A stretch of DNA of 64,000 bases, taken from positions 124,001-188,000 of the forward strand of contig NZ_JPFV01000015.1 in NCBI RefSeq assembly GCF_000722685.1, given 5' to 3'. The notes under the pieces are model-generated. The model saw nothing but the letters and a program-made list of their open reading frames with translations. It had not been told where the DNA came from and did not search any database. Source of the stretch: Streptococcus mitis (GTDB lineage: Bacteria; Bacillota; Bacilli; Lactobacillales; Streptococcaceae). The translations under genes were made by a program, and so were the position numbers. Below are positions 45,859-56,705 of this stretch, piece after piece. Position 1 is the stretch's first letter, and every line of letters starts with the position of its first letter.

Positions 45859-47424
45859 ATGAGAAAAATATACTTATCTATTTTCACAAGTCTCTTGCTG
45901 ATGCTGGGACTTGTCAATGTTGCTCAAGCCGATGAATATTTACGCATCGGGATGGAAGCAGCATATGCTCCCTTTAACTGGACTCAGGATGATGATAGCA
46001 ATGGAGCTGTCAAAATCGATGGGACTAACCAGTATGCCAACGGATACGATGTTCAAATCGCCAAGAAAATCGCTAAGGACTTAGGCAAAGAACCTTTGGT
46101 TGTTAAAACCAAGTGGGAAGGTCTAGTCCCTGCCCTCACTTCTGGTAAGATTGACATGATTATCGCAGGTATGAGTCCAACTGCAGAACGCAAACAAGAA
46201 ATTGCCTTTTCAAGCAGTTACTACACTAGCGAACCAGTTCTACTAGTCAAAAAAGATTCTGCCTACGCAAATGCTAAATCTTTAGATGACTTTAATGGTG
46301 CGAAAATCACTTCTCAACAAGGTGTCTACCTCTACGACTTGATTGCACAAATCTCAGGTGCTAAAAAAGAAACAGCCATGGGAGACTTCGCTCAAATGCG
46401 CCAAGCTCTTGAGGCCGGTGTCATCGATGCCTATGTTTCTGAACGCCCAGAAGCGCTGACTGCTGAAGCTGCTAACTCTAAGTTCAAGATGGTCCAAGTA
46501 GAACCAGGTTTCAAAACTGGGGAAGAAGATACGGCTATCGCCATTGGACTTCGTAAAGATGACAATCGTATTAGCCAAATCAATGCCAGCATCGAAACTA
46601 TTTCAAAAGATGACCAAGTTGCCTTGATGGATCGTATGATCAAGGAACAACCTGCCGAAGCTACAACAACTGAAGAGACTAGCAGTAGTTTCTTTAGCCA
46701 AGCCGCTAAAATTCTTTCTGAAAACTGGCAACAACTCTTGCGTGGTGCTGGTGTCACTCTTTTAATCTCTATCGTCGGAACCATCATAGGTCTCATTATT
46801 GGTCTTGCCATCGGTGTCTTCCGTACTGCTCCTCTATCTGAGAATAAAGCCATTTACAGCCTACAAAAACTAGTCGGCTGGATCCTCAATGTCTACATTG
46901 AAATTTTCCGTGGTACACCTATGATTGTTCAATCGATGGTTATCTACTACGGAACTGCCCAAGCTTTTGGTATCAATCTGGACCGTACACTGGCCGCTAT
47001 CTTCATCGTTTCAATCAACACCGGTGCCTACATGACTGAAATCGTCCGTGGTGGTATCCTAGCAGTTGACAAGGGACAATTTGAAGCCGCGACTGCTCTT
47101 GGTATGACTCATAACCAAACCATGCGTAAGATTGTCCTCCCTCAGGTAGTTCGTAACATCCTACCAGCAACGGGTAATGAATTTGTCATCAATATCAAAG
47201 ATACATCTGTATTGAACGTTATCTCTGTTGTCGAACTTTATTTCTCAGGAAATACCGTGGCAACTCAAACATATCAATACTTCCAGACATTTACAATCAT
47301 CGCAGTGATTTACTTTGTCCTCACCTTCACCGTAACACGTATCCTACGCTTCATCGAACGCCGAATGGACATGGATACCTATACTACAGGTGCTAACCAA
47401 ATGCAAACGGAGGATTTGAAATAA
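45859..47424 (+). CDS. glnPH: Glutamine-type ABC transporter: fused binding protein and permease
   Basis: The 521-residue protein has a signal peptide (to about 25), a family-3 solute-binding domain (about 28-265; [15 protein letters not shown] at its start), then a permease domain with the EAA motif in [21 protein letters not shown]. The fusion is typical of lactic acid bacteria and streptococci. The specificity is likely glutamine, glutamate or a similar polar amino acid. The gene overlaps glnQ by one base. Confidence 0.9.
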   Translation: MRKIYLSIFTSLLLMLGLVNVAQADEYLRIGMEAAYAPFNWTQDDDSNGAVKIDGTNQYANGYDVQIAKKIAKDLGKEPLVVKTKWEGLVPALTSGKIDMIIAGMSPTAERKQEIAFSSSYYTSEPVLLVKKDSAYANAKSLDDFNGAKITSQQGVYLYDLIAQISGAKKETAMGDFAQMRQALEAGVIDAYVSERPEALTAEAANSKFKMVQVEPGFKTGEEDTAIAIGLRKDDNRISQINASIETISKDDQVALMDRMIKEQPAEATTTEETSSSFFSQAAKILSENWQQLLRGAGVTLLISIVGTIIGLIIGLAIGVFRTAPLSENKAIYSLQKLVGWILNVYIEIFRGTPMIVQSMVIYYGTAQAFGINLDRTLAAIFIVSINTGAYMTEIVRGGILAVDKGQFEAATALGMTHNQTMRKIVLPQVVRNILPATGNEFVINIKDTSVLNVISVVELYFSGNTVATQTYQYFQTFTIIAVIYFVLTFTVTRILRFIERRMDMDTYTTGANQMQTEDLK

Positions 47425-48164
47425 TGACACAAGCAATCCTTGAAATTAAACACCTCAAAAAATCCTATGGACAAAACGAAGTGCTAAAAGACATTTCTCT
47501 GACTGTCCACAAGGGAGAAGTCATCTCTATCATCGGAAGCTCTGGAAGCGGAAAATCGACCTTCCTACGCTCCATTAACCTACTTGAAACGCCAACTGAT
47601 GGACAAATCCTTTATCATGGACAAAACGTCCTCGAAAAAGGCTATGACCTCACGCAATACCGTGAAAAACTAGGGATGGTGTTCCAATCCTTTAACCTCT
47701 TTGAAAATCTCAACGTGCTTGAAAACACAATAGTCGCTCAGACAACTGTCCTTAAACGCGAACGTACAGAAGCTGAAAAGATCGCCAAAGAAAACCTAGA
47801 AAAAGTCGGCATGGGAGAACGCTACTGGCAAGCCAAACCCAAACAACTCTCAGGCGGTCAAAAACAACGTGTGGCTATCGCTCGTGCCCTCTCCATGAAT
47901 CCAGACGCTATTCTCTTTGACGAACCAACATCAGCTCTCGATCCAGAAATGGTTGGAGAAGTCCTTAAAATCATGCAGGAACTGGCCCAAGAAGGCTTGA
48001 CTATGATTGTAGTGACTCACGAGATGGAATTCGCTCGTGATGTCTCTCACCGTGTTATCTTTATGGATAAGGGTGTCATTGCGGAAGAAGGTAAGCCAGA
48101 AGACCTCTTCACCAATCCTAAAGAAGACCGAACAAAAGAGTTCCTTCAACGTTATCTCAAATAA
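47424..48164 (+). CDS. glnQ: Amino acid ABC transporter ATP-binding protein
   Basis: The 246-residue ATPase has [17 protein letters not shown] and [14 protein letters not shown], and [11 protein letters not shown] with the H-loop, as in polar amino acid importers. It pairs with the fused permease directly upstream (ATGA overlap). A terminator follows at 48173-48198. Confidence 0.95.
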   Translation: MTQAILEIKHLKKSYGQNEVLKDISLTVHKGEVISIIGSSGSGKSTFLRSINLLETPTDGQILYHGQNVLEKGYDLTQYREKLGMVFQSFNLFENLNVLENTIVAQTTVLKRERTEAEKIAKENLEKVGMGERYWQAKPKQLSGGQKQRVAIARALSMNPDAILFDEPTSALDPEMVGEVLKIMQELAQEGLTMIVVTHEMEFARDVSHRVIFMDKGVIAEEGKPEDLFTNPKEDRTKEFLQRYLK

Positions 48165-48172
48165 AAAGAAAA

Positions 48173-48198
48173 GGCTGCATCAATCGTGCAGTCTTTTT
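48173..48198 (+). terminator. Terminator of the glutamine transporter operon
   Basis: GGCTGCA and TGCAGTC arms followed by TTTTT, 8 bp after the glnQ stop. Confidence 0.75.
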
Positions 48199-48207
48199 GC
48201 TGTCCTC

Positions 48208-48312
48208 ATACTCTTCGAAAATCAAATTCAAACCACGTCAGCTTCGCCTTGCCGTACTCAAGTACAGCCTACGGCTAGCTTCCTAGTTTGCTCTTTGATT
48301 TTCATTGAGTAT
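48208..48312 (+). repeat. BOX element without boxB (A1-C1)
   Basis: ATACTCTTCGAAAATC and CAAACCACGTCAGCTTCGCC (boxA) join CCTACGGCTAGCTTCCTAG and TTTCATTGAGTAT (boxC) with no GACTTCGTCAGT module between them. Confidence 0.9.
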
Positions 48313-48360
48313 CAAAATGAAAAGGCAGACCCAATTCAAGAATCCGCCATTATCCAAAGA

Positions 48361-48575
48361 TTAATCTTCAAATTTTTCATGATTTTTTTCATAGAAATCA
48401 ATTAAACCTAGAGCTGTTTCAAATGAAATATTTTTACTTTTGCACGACCCTGCGCTAGAGCAATGATAGACATTTCACGCGCATTCGTTTCTTTAGAGAT
48501 ACGGTAGCCTGTGATTTTCTTATCACGAACCCAGCCAACAACTGATTCTACTTTTTCAAAGTTTGACTTAGCCAT
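48361..48575 (-). pseudogene. Small regulator-like protein with a frameshift
   Basis: From the ATG at 48575 (GGAGAAGGAC upstream) the frame encodes MAKSNFEKVESVVGWVRDKK and continues to a stop after 55 residues, ending KIFHLKQL. In the next frame, from the five-A run (48431-48435, minus strand), a sensible tail reads ISFETALGLIDFYEKNHEKF to a TAA at 48361. One extra A would give 71 residues. The family is a small streptococcal protein that looks helix-turn-helix-like; function unknown. Confidence 0.7.
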
Positions 48576-49249
48576 GTCCTTCTCCTATTTTCTTCTTTAC
48601 GATATATTATTCTATACGTTTTTATGTCTTTTGTCAATAAAAAAACATATATTCAATAAAACAAATGATTTAGTTTTTTCTTACTTCTTTTTTAAAGCCG
48701 ATAATATATAGGTTTTTAGTTGCTATAACCAATTAGTAAGCGCCCCAAAAACAATTGAATTATTAAACTTAAAATTCGCAAAAATATTCACCGAGAAAAA
48801 ATACCAGTTTCTCAATAGGATAAACAGGAGTCATATTCTATATCTTCATTTTAATCTATAAGTTTGTCAAAGAGAATCTTCCTTTTCGGACTATCTCATA
48901 TCTATTTTGTCCTTTCTATTTCCTTTGGTTACCTTCCTGTTACTATTTAACTTTTTTAACCGGTACAATTGACTTATCTCATCAAATTTTGCATATTCTT
49001 ATAACACACCGCTATTATAATCAGCATTTAGAATAGCACTTCCTAGTATTCCAAATGTTCTACTCGCCTCATATTACTGCTATCATATACTATATTCAAT
49101 CAACTCACCAAATCTACCTTATAAGCATTGATTATTTTTTCTAATTCCTATTATATTTAATCAAACTTAAAATTAGATATATATAAAATATGGTATTCTA
49201 AAAAATAACCCTATATAACAAGTCATTCTTCTTTATTATTATAAACTGA
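48576..49249. other. Long AT-rich intergenic region
   Basis: No ORF with a plausible start and composition is seen over about 670 bp, and no BOX or IS end is recognised. It may hold a decayed gene that I cannot identify. Confidence 0.5.
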
Positions 49250-49337
49250 AATAAAAAATAATAGGTGCTATAGTGAGTTGTAGTAGAAATAGCACGATAG
49301 ATTTCCTAAGTCCATAGGAATCGCCCCCTTTCTTCAC
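49250..49337 (-). ncRNA. Candidate small RNA upstream-strand of ilvA region
   Basis: On the minus strand a strong promoter (TTGCAC at 49365-49370, 17-bp spacer, TGTTATAAT ending at 49342) is followed by about 85 nt with a TCCTATGGACTTAGGA hairpin (49304-49319). It then has GTGCTAT/ATAGCAC arms (49265-49295) and a T-rich run (49250-49263), a typical terminator. There is no ORF longer than a few codons. Not recognised as a known family. Confidence 0.65.
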
Positions 49338-49341
49338 CCTC

Positions 49342-49370
49342 ATTATAACACCTATACATCAGTTGTGCAA
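49342..49370 (-). promoter_or_regulatory. Promoter of the candidate small RNA
   Basis: TTGCAC and TATAAT with a TG extension, 17-bp spacing. Confidence 0.75.
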
Positions 49371-49396
49371 ATAATATGATATTTTTTTATTAGTCC

Positions 49397-50647
49397 TCAG
49401 ACAAGCATATTGTAGAGCGTTTCATTACCATTTAAGTTAATATAAGATGGATCAAAACCTTCCATTCGACGAATCAATCCTGCATAATCATGCTTATCTG
49501 CTAAGGCAATCCCAATCAATACAGGCCCTGTACCCTTGCTAGCTCGTTTGATATACTCAAAACGTGTGATATCATCATTTGGCCCCAAGATATCATTTAC
49601 AAACTCACGCAAAGCTCCTGGACGCTGTGGAAAATTGACCACAAAGTAATGCTTGATGCCATCATAAATCAAGGCACGTTCTTCCATTTCTGGCATACGG
49701 TTGATATCATTATTTCCTCCAGAAATGATACAACAAATGGTTTTCCCCTTGATATATTCAGCTAAAACCTCTAGAGAGGCGATACTAGCTGCTCCAGCAG
49801 GCTCTGCGACAATCCCTTGCTTAGAGTAGAGATCAATCAAAGTTTCAGAAATCAATCCCTCATCGACACCTACCAAAGTTTGAACATGTTGACGAGTTGC
49901 CTCATAGGTCAACTGACCTACCTTTTGTACAGCAATACCATCTGCAAATTTGTCAATTTCTTTAAGTTTGACAGGCCCACCAGCTTCAAAAGCAGCCTTC
50001 ATGGAACGTGCCCCATTAGCCTCTACTCCGATGACTTCAATCTCTGGATTTGTTTCTTTGATATAGGTAGAAACCCCAGCAATAAGACCGCCACCTCCAA
50101 CAGGAACCAAAACAGCATCAAAATCAATCGATTCTTTTCGAGCCTCTTCTAAAATCTCATAAGCAACGGTCCCTTGACCAGCTTGAACATGGGCATCATC
50201 AAAAGGATCAATAAAGGTACGATTTTCAGAGACTGTAAATTCTTGAGCTGCTTTAGCTGAGGCATCAAAGGTATCTCCAACTAGTTTAATGGTTACGAAA
50301 TCCCCACCAAAAAAGCGAACTTGACCAATCTTTTGTTGCGGAGTGGTAATGGGCATAAAGATAGTAGCAGGAATCTTCATTTCATTACAAGTATAGGCAA
50401 CTCCCTGCGCATGATTTCCCGCAGAAGCACAGACTACCCCACGTTCACGCTCTTCCTTGCTGAGTTGGGAAATGGCATAATAAGCACCACGTATCTTAAA
50501 AGAACGAACACGCTGGGCATTTTCTTTTTTCAAATAAATCTTAGCACCATACTTCTCCGATAAATAATGGTCGTAATCCAGTGGGGTATTCACAACCACA
50601 CCGTTCAAGACTTTATGAGCCTTGATGATATCTTTTGAACTTAACAT
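49397..50647 (-). CDS. ilvA: Threonine ammonia-lyase, biosynthetic type
   Basis: The 416-residue PLP enzyme (ATG at 50647; a second in-frame ATG three bases upstream is closer to GGAG) has the PLP lysine in RVRSFKIRGAYYA, the GGGGLIAG phosphate loop and a C-terminal ACT-like regulatory domain (about 330-416). It converts threonine to 2-oxobutanoate for isoleucine synthesis and is normally inhibited by isoleucine. It follows ilvC, but a terminator-like hairpin lies between them. Confidence 0.94.
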   Translation of the reverse strand: MLSSKDIIKAHKVLNGVVVNTPLDYDHYLSEKYGAKIYLKKENAQRVRSFKIRGAYYAISQLSKEERERGVVCASAGNHAQGVAYTCNEMKIPATIFMPITTPQQKIGQVRFFGGDFVTIKLVGDTFDASAKAAQEFTVSENRTFIDPFDDAHVQAGQGTVAYEILEEARKESIDFDAVLVPVGGGGLIAGVSTYIKETNPEIEVIGVEANGARSMKAAFEAGGPVKLKEIDKFADGIAVQKVGQLTYEATRQHVQTLVGVDEGLISETLIDLYSKQGIVAEPAGAASIASLEVLAEYIKGKTICCIISGGNNDINRMPEMEERALIYDGIKHYFVVNFPQRPGALREFVNDILGPNDDITRFEYIKRASKGTGPVLIGIALADKHDYAGLIRRMEGFDPSYINLNGNETLYNMLV

Positions 50648-50717
50648 CATTTTCTCCTAGACTATTTCATACTATCACAATCCATCCTCTTAAAAGAGAG
50701 ATGAATTGATTATAAAA

Positions 50718-50739
50718 GCGAGTTAGTCCCCCAACTCGC
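50718..50739 (-). terminator. Terminator between ilvC and ilvA
   Basis: GCGAGTT and AACTCGC arms with an 8-base loop, and a T-rich side toward ilvA. It may be a partial terminator, giving less ilvA transcript. Confidence 0.65.
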
Positions 50740-50760
50740 CTTCACCTTAATTTCTATCAA

Positions 50761-51807
<1,047 letters not shown>

Positions 51808-51849
51808 TTATTACCTTTTAGGCTGGTTTAACAAATTTAAGTTGGATTT

Positions 51850-52326
51850 TTAATCACGGGTAAATCCAGTTGCACCAGTTCGAGCAATATTACGAATACC
51901 ATATGGTCGAATAACTCGCAATAGAGCTTCACTCTTTTCAGCATTTCCTGTCATCTGAATGGTAATCGAGCTTGGTGCTACGTCTACAACTGTTGCACGG
52001 AAAGGTTGAATAATAGCTAGAATCTCAGCTCGCTTCTCAGCTGGCGCTGACATCTTAACCAAAATCACCTCGCGCTCCAAATGAGGCTTGTCTGTAATAT
52101 CTCGAATGCGAATCACATCAATCTGACGATTGAGTTGCTTGATGATTTGCTCCACTTCATCATGTGAAGCTACATCAATAATAATGGTGATGCGTGATAC
52201 ATTCGGATCTTCTGTTGCTCCAACAGAGATGCTTTCAATATTAACCTGACGACGAGACAGAACGCCAGTAAAGCGATTGAGGACTCCTGAACGATTTTGT
52301 AGTTTTGCTGTTAACATTCTACGCAT
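51850..52326 (-). CDS. ilvN: Acetolactate synthase small subunit
   Basis: The 158-residue regulatory subunit has an N-terminal ACT domain (LQNRSGVLNRFTGVLSRR) and the usual C-terminal domain. It gives valine feedback inhibition to IlvB. The start overlaps the end of ilvB by 8 bp, so translation is coupled. Confidence 0.96.
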   Translation of the reverse strand: MRRMLTAKLQNRSGVLNRFTGVLSRRQVNIESISVGATEDPNVSRITIIIDVASHDEVEQIIKQLNRQIDVIRIRDITDKPHLEREVILVKMSAPAEKRAEILAIIQPFRATVVDVAPSSITIQMTGNAEKSEALLRVIRPYGIRNIARTGATGFTRD

Positions 52327-54019
52327 GGAACTTCACCCCCAACATCTCATGATTACTCTTACCAGCTGGTACCATTGGTAACACCTGTTCCTTACGAGAA
52401 ATATCTACCTCGATTAGCATAGGAACATCCTCCGTAATGACTTCAAGGTCTTGATCCAAGGTCTCAGGATTGTCAAATTTATAGTTTTTAATACCGTAAG
52501 CTTGTGCCATCAATTGGAAATCAGGAAGGGTATCAAAGACTGACTCAGACGTTCTACCTTCATAGAAGGATTCCTGCCATTGGCGAACCATTCCAAGTGA
52601 GTGGTTGTTCAGCATAACCACCTTGATTGGCACCTTGTAAATGTTCAAAATAGCCAATTCCTGGTTAGTCATTTGGAAACCACCATCTCCAACAAACAAG
52701 ACAACTTCCTTATCTGGGTTAGCAATTTTAGCTCCAATTGCTGCTGGAATTCCAAATCCCATTGTTCCCAAACCACCTGAAGTCACTAACTGACGTTCAT
52801 TTTGGTAGGGATAATACTGGGCTGTCCACATTTGGTGTTGACCAACATCTGTTACCACAATGGCATCTCCATTCGTCAATTCACCAATTCGTTCAATAAC
52901 AGCTTGCGGTTGAACCACACGTTCTTTCTTATCATAAGAACGAACGCGGTTCTTGTCTTTAGTAACTTTCTCAATCCATTTCTCAGTATTGTTATGAACT
53001 GTTGGTTCAGCAAGCAACATTTGCAAGGCTTTCTTAGCATCTCCAACCACAGGAATATCTGCACTGATAATCTTGCCAATCTCGGCAGGATCAATATCAA
53101 TGTGGGCAACCTTAGCATTCTTAGCAAAAGTCTTTGGATTCCCCGTCAAGCGGTCATCAAAACGGCAACCAATACTAATCATAAAATCAGCTTCCGTCAT
53201 GGCAATATTTGCTGCGAATGACCCGTGCATGCCTCCCATTCCAAGGAAGAGTGGGTGACTCGTTGCAATCGTTCCTTGTCCCAAAAGACTGGTTACCACT
53301 GGAATTTGATAACGTTCTGCAAATTCATTTAATTCTGCCGCAGCCTCAGCATAACTAATTCCACCACCAGCAAGCAAGACTGGCTTTTTAGCCTTGGATA
53401 ATTGCTTCAAGATTTTCTTGATTTGCATATCATTTGGCTCAAGAGTCGGTTGATAGCTTGGTAGGTTCACTTCTGGTGAATAAATGAAGTCTGTTTCCAA
53501 AGCAGATACGTCTTTAGGTAGGTCAATGACAACTGGCCCTGGACGGCCTGTAGTTGCGATATGGACAGCTTCCGTAATAATACGAGGAATATCAGCTGTC
53601 TCACGAACTTGATAATTGTACTTAGTGATTGGCATGGTAATTCCCACGATGTCTGCCTCCTGAAAAGCATCCTTCCCAATCCCTGCTCGCGCCACCTGAC
53701 CTGTAAAGACCAGAAGGGGAACACTATCACTCATGGCATCCGCAATCCCTGTAATGGCATTTGTTGCTCCTGGTCCGCTAGTGACGACAGCAACACCCAA
53801 CTTTCCAGTTGATTTGGCATAACCTTCAGCTTCATGCAGACAACCTTGCTCATGGCGTCCTAGAATGTGGCGAATGCCTTTAAAATTATATATCGCATCA
53901 TAAAAAGGCAAGACCGCACCACCAGGATAACCAAAGATGGTATCAATTCCTAAATCACGAAGTGTTTCCAAAACTAGGTCCGACCCCGTCTTAGGAGATT
54001 CTAAACTGATTTTCTCCAT
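52319..54019 (-). CDS. ilvB: Acetolactate synthase large subunit
   Basis: The 566-residue ThDP enzyme has the conserved Glu in LGRHEQGCLHEAEGYA, the FAD-binding middle domain and the ThDP motif GDGGFQMTNQELAIL...LNNHSLGMVRQW. It makes acetolactate from pyruvate, the first common step of branched-chain amino acid synthesis. It heads the operon ilvB-ilvN-ilvC, with a CodY-like box upstream. Confidence 0.97.
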   Translation of the reverse strand: MEKISLESPKTGSDLVLETLRDLGIDTIFGYPGGAVLPFYDAIYNFKGIRHILGRHEQGCLHEAEGYAKSTGKLGVAVVTSGPGATNAITGIADAMSDSVPLLVFTGQVARAGIGKDAFQEADIVGITMPITKYNYQVRETADIPRIITEAVHIATTGRPGPVVIDLPKDVSALETDFIYSPEVNLPSYQPTLEPNDMQIKKILKQLSKAKKPVLLAGGGISYAEAAAELNEFAERYQIPVVTSLLGQGTIATSHPLFLGMGGMHGSFAANIAMTEADFMISIGCRFDDRLTGNPKTFAKNAKVAHIDIDPAEIGKIISADIPVVGDAKKALQMLLAEPTVHNNTEKWIEKVTKDKNRVRSYDKKERVVQPQAVIERIGELTNGDAIVVTDVGQHQMWTAQYYPYQNERQLVTSGGLGTMGFGIPAAIGAKIANPDKEVVLFVGDGGFQMTNQELAILNIYKVPIKVVMLNNHSLGMVRQWQESFYEGRTSESVFDTLPDFQLMAQAYGIKNYKFDNPETLDQDLEVITEDVPMLIEVDISRKEQVLPMVPAGKSNHEMLGVKFHA

Positions 54020-54097
54020 TGTTCCCCTTTCTTTCCTCTTAAAAATAACTTGTTACTATCATACCATTTTTTCAAAATTTTTCAAGAGAAAAGAAGA

Positions 54098-54112
54098 AAT
54101 TTTCTGAATTTT
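54098..54112. promoter_or_regulatory. CodY-like box upstream of ilvB
   Basis: AATTTTCTGAATTTT matches AATTTTCWGAAAATT at 13 of 15 positions. It lies about 80 bp upstream of the ilvB start, where CodY repression of ilv operons is expected. Confidence 0.65.
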
Positions 54113-54219
54113 CTATTTTAACGTTTATTTATGAATGTTATTTTGTTTTTATTAAAAAAGATACCGATTTCATTTACTATCAAATAAAAAAGAACTGATT
54201 TCTCAGTTCTTCATTAATC

Positions 54220-55887
54220 TTATTCCACACTAAATAGGTATGGGTAAACAGGTTGTTGACCTTGGTGGATCTCGACTTCAACGTCTTCAAATTCTTCTGC
54301 GATTTCTTGGGCAATCTCATTGGCAAGTTCTTCGCTTCCGTCTTCACCGACATAGAAGGTTACGATTTCACTATCTTCATCCAACATATGTTTCAATGTT
54401 TCAGTCAAGGTTTGGTGCATATCAGGGTTTGACACGAGGATTTTCCCATCTACCATACCAAGATTGTCATTTTCATGGATTTCTAAGCCATCAATGGTTG
54501 TATCACGAACGGCTGTTGTGACGCTTCCGCTAACGACATCACTAAGAGCAGCAGTCATACGCTCTTGGTTTTCTTCAATGGACTTGCTTGGATCAAAGGC
54601 AAGAAGACTTGTCAAACCTTGAGGAAGAGTACGAGCTTCTACCACTGCTGCTGGTTGCTCCAAAACTTCTGCTGCAGATTGAGCTGCCATGAAGATGTTC
54701 TTGTTGTTTGGTAGGAAGATGATGTTACGAGCGTTGACCTGTTCAACAGCCTTGATAAAGTCTTCTGTTGAAGGGTTCATAGTTTGACCGCCTTCGATAA
54801 CATAATCTACACCTTGAGAACGGAAGATATCTGCTAGACCTTTACCAGCCACCACAGCAATCAAAGCATACTCTTTTTCTTCAGCTGGTTTGCTAACTTG
54901 GGCAGCTTCTTTCTCAACCTGTGCTTCGTGTTGGTTACGCATATTGTCAACTTTCACCTTGACTAAACTACCATATTTGAGACCTTCTTGCATAACAAGT
55001 CCTGGATCTTCTGTATGGACATGGACTTTGACAATTTCATCATCGTTAACAACGAGGAGAGAGTCTCCAAGTTCATTCAAGTAGTTACGGAATTCGTCGT
55101 AGTCAAAGTCTTTGGCATAGGTTGGACCTTGCTTAAGAGCTACCATAATTTCAGTACAGTAACCAAAGGTGATATCCTCAGTCGCTACGTGACCAGCTAC
55201 AGACTTGTGATGTTCTGCATTGATCATTTCACTCATGTTAGCAGGAGTCGCTACAAAGTCCTCAGATGCAATATATTCGCCAGTAAGAGCTGAAAGGAAA
55301 CCTTCGTAGATGAAAACCAATCCTTGACCACCTGAGTCCACAACACCAACTTCTTTCAATACTGGAAGCATGTCTGGCGTTTTAGCTAGAGCTGTTTTAG
55401 CACCTTCCAAGGCTGTGCGCATGACTTCAACAGCGTCATCTGTTTGCTCAGCTTTTTTCTTAGCACCGATAGCAGCCCCACGAGAAACTGTCAAAATCGT
55501 TCCTTCAACTGGTTTCATAACTGCCTTATAGGCAACTTCCACACCTGATTGGAAGGCAAGGGCCAAGTCTTGACCTGTTAACTCGTCTTTATCCTTGATA
55601 GCTTGTGAAAATCCACGGAAAAGCTGAGACGTAATAACTCCTGAGTTCCCACGCGCACCCATCAAAAGACCTTTGGCAAGAATGCTCGCTACCTCTCCAA
55701 CTGTAGAAGCTGGCTTGTCTGCAACTTCTTTAGCTCCATTTTCAATGGTCATTCCCATGTTTGTTCCAGTATCTCCATCTGGAACTGGAAAGACGTTTAA
55801 TGAATTGACATATTCAGCTTGCTTATTCAAGCGAGTTGATGCAGCCTGCACCATTTCTTGAAATAAGCTAGTAGTAATTTTTGACAC
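54220..55887 (-). CDS. fakA: Fatty acid kinase catalytic subunit
   Basis: The 555-residue protein has an N-terminal DAK2/DhaL ATP-binding domain (about 1-200: NVFPVPDGDTGTNMGMTIENG and GARGNSGVITSQLFRGF), a middle domain and a C-terminal DegV-like half. FakA phosphorylates exogenous fatty acids bound to a FakB protein (not in the window). It follows asp23 by 2 bp, the usual gene pair. Confidence 0.93.
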   Translation of the reverse strand: MSKITTSLFQEMVQAASTRLNKQAEYVNSLNVFPVPDGDTGTNMGMTIENGAKEVADKPASTVGEVASILAKGLLMGARGNSGVITSQLFRGFSQAIKDKDELTGQDLALAFQSGVEVAYKAVMKPVEGTILTVSRGAAIGAKKKAEQTDDAVEVMRTALEGAKTALAKTPDMLPVLKEVGVVDSGGQGLVFIYEGFLSALTGEYIASEDFVATPANMSEMINAEHHKSVAGHVATEDITFGYCTEIMVALKQGPTYAKDFDYDEFRNYLNELGDSLLVVNDDEIVKVHVHTEDPGLVMQEGLKYGSLVKVKVDNMRNQHEAQVEKEAAQVSKPAEEKEYALIAVVAGKGLADIFRSQGVDYVIEGGQTMNPSTEDFIKAVEQVNARNIIFLPNNKNIFMAAQSAAEVLEQPAAVVEARTLPQGLTSLLAFDPSKSIEENQERMTAALSDVVSGSVTTAVRDTTIDGLEIHENDNLGMVDGKILVSNPDMHQTLTETLKHMLDEDSEIVTFYVGEDGSEELANEIAQEIAEEFEDVEVEIHQGQQPVYPYLFSVE

Positions 55888-55889
55888 GG

Positions 55890-56255
55890 TTATTCTCCTA
55901 CAACTTTGATATTTTGAATGTAGACATTTACAGTCTGAGCAGTAATTCCAAGTTGGTTTTCCAAACTAAAACGAACACGCTCTTGAATGTTTTTTGACAC
56001 TTCGCTAATCTTTGTTCCGTAGCTCAACACGGTATATACATCAACTGCAATACTGCCATCTTCGGCTGCCTTTACAACAACACCTTTGGAATAATTTTCC
56101 TTACCTAGAAGGGCTTGGAAATTATCTTTGAGGGCATTTTTACTAGCCATACCGACCACACCAAAAATCTCAGTTGTTGCACCACCTACGATAGTTGCAA
56201 TCACTTCATCTGTTAGTTCGATTTGACCATCTTTTGTATTAATTTTTACAGTCAT
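55890..56255 (-). CDS. Asp23/Gls24 family envelope stress response protein
   Basis: The 121-residue protein shows GQIELTDEVIATIVGGATTEIFGVVGMASK, the start of Asp23/Gls24 (YloU) proteins, and ERVRFSLENQLGITAQTVNVYIQNI at the end. They are linked to envelope stress and often sit beside fakA and rpmB. No membrane segment. Confidence 0.9.
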   Translation of the reverse strand: MTVKINTKDGQIELTDEVIATIVGGATTEIFGVVGMASKNALKDNFQALLGKENYSKGVVVKAAEDGSIAVDVYTVLSYGTKISEVSKNIQERVRFSLENQLGITAQTVNVYIQNIKVVGE

Positions 56256-56382
56256 CCTTTTTACCTCAACTAGTTGATACTCTATTTTATCATATTTCAG
56301 CCCAAGTGTAAAAGCAGAATACTGTCTCAGCGGATATTTACTCTATTATTCAAATGATGTTATACCCGTAATAAAAGAAAAA

Positions 56383-56396
56383 AGACCCTAAGGTCT
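56383..56396 (-). terminator. Terminator of rpmB
   Basis: AGACC and GGTCT arms with A-rich flanks at 56373-56382, giving a T-run on the minus strand. Confidence 0.6.
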
Positions 56397-56411
56397 CCTT
56401 TACTTTTATTA

Positions 56412-56600
56412 TTAAACGCGTTCAACTTTACCTGATTTCAAAGCACGAGCTGAAGCCCAAACTTTTTTAGGTTTACCATCGATAAGAACAGTAACTTTTT
56501 GAAGGTTTGGTTTTACGGCACGTTTTGTTTGGTTCATCGCGTGTGAACGGTTGTTTCCTGATACAGTCTTACGACCTGTAAAGTAACATACTTTAGCCAT
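56412..56600 (-). CDS. rpmB: 50S ribosomal protein L28
   Basis: The 62-residue protein begins [23 protein letters not shown] and ends in [12 protein letters not shown], as in the L28 family. No zinc-binding CxxC pairs are seen, so it is the non-zinc type. It is monocistronic, with an AGGAGG site. Confidence 0.96.
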   Translation of the reverse strand: MAKVCYFTGRKTVSGNNRSHAMNQTKRAVKPNLQKVTVLIDGKPKKVWASARALKSGKVERV

Positions 56601-56705
56601 TGTGTTTTCCTCCTATTAGATCTAATATAGCGGATGTGCTAGCACCACATACCGTACTATGTTATCACACTTTTTTCATTTTTGCAAGGGAATTGGAAGA
56701 TTTTT

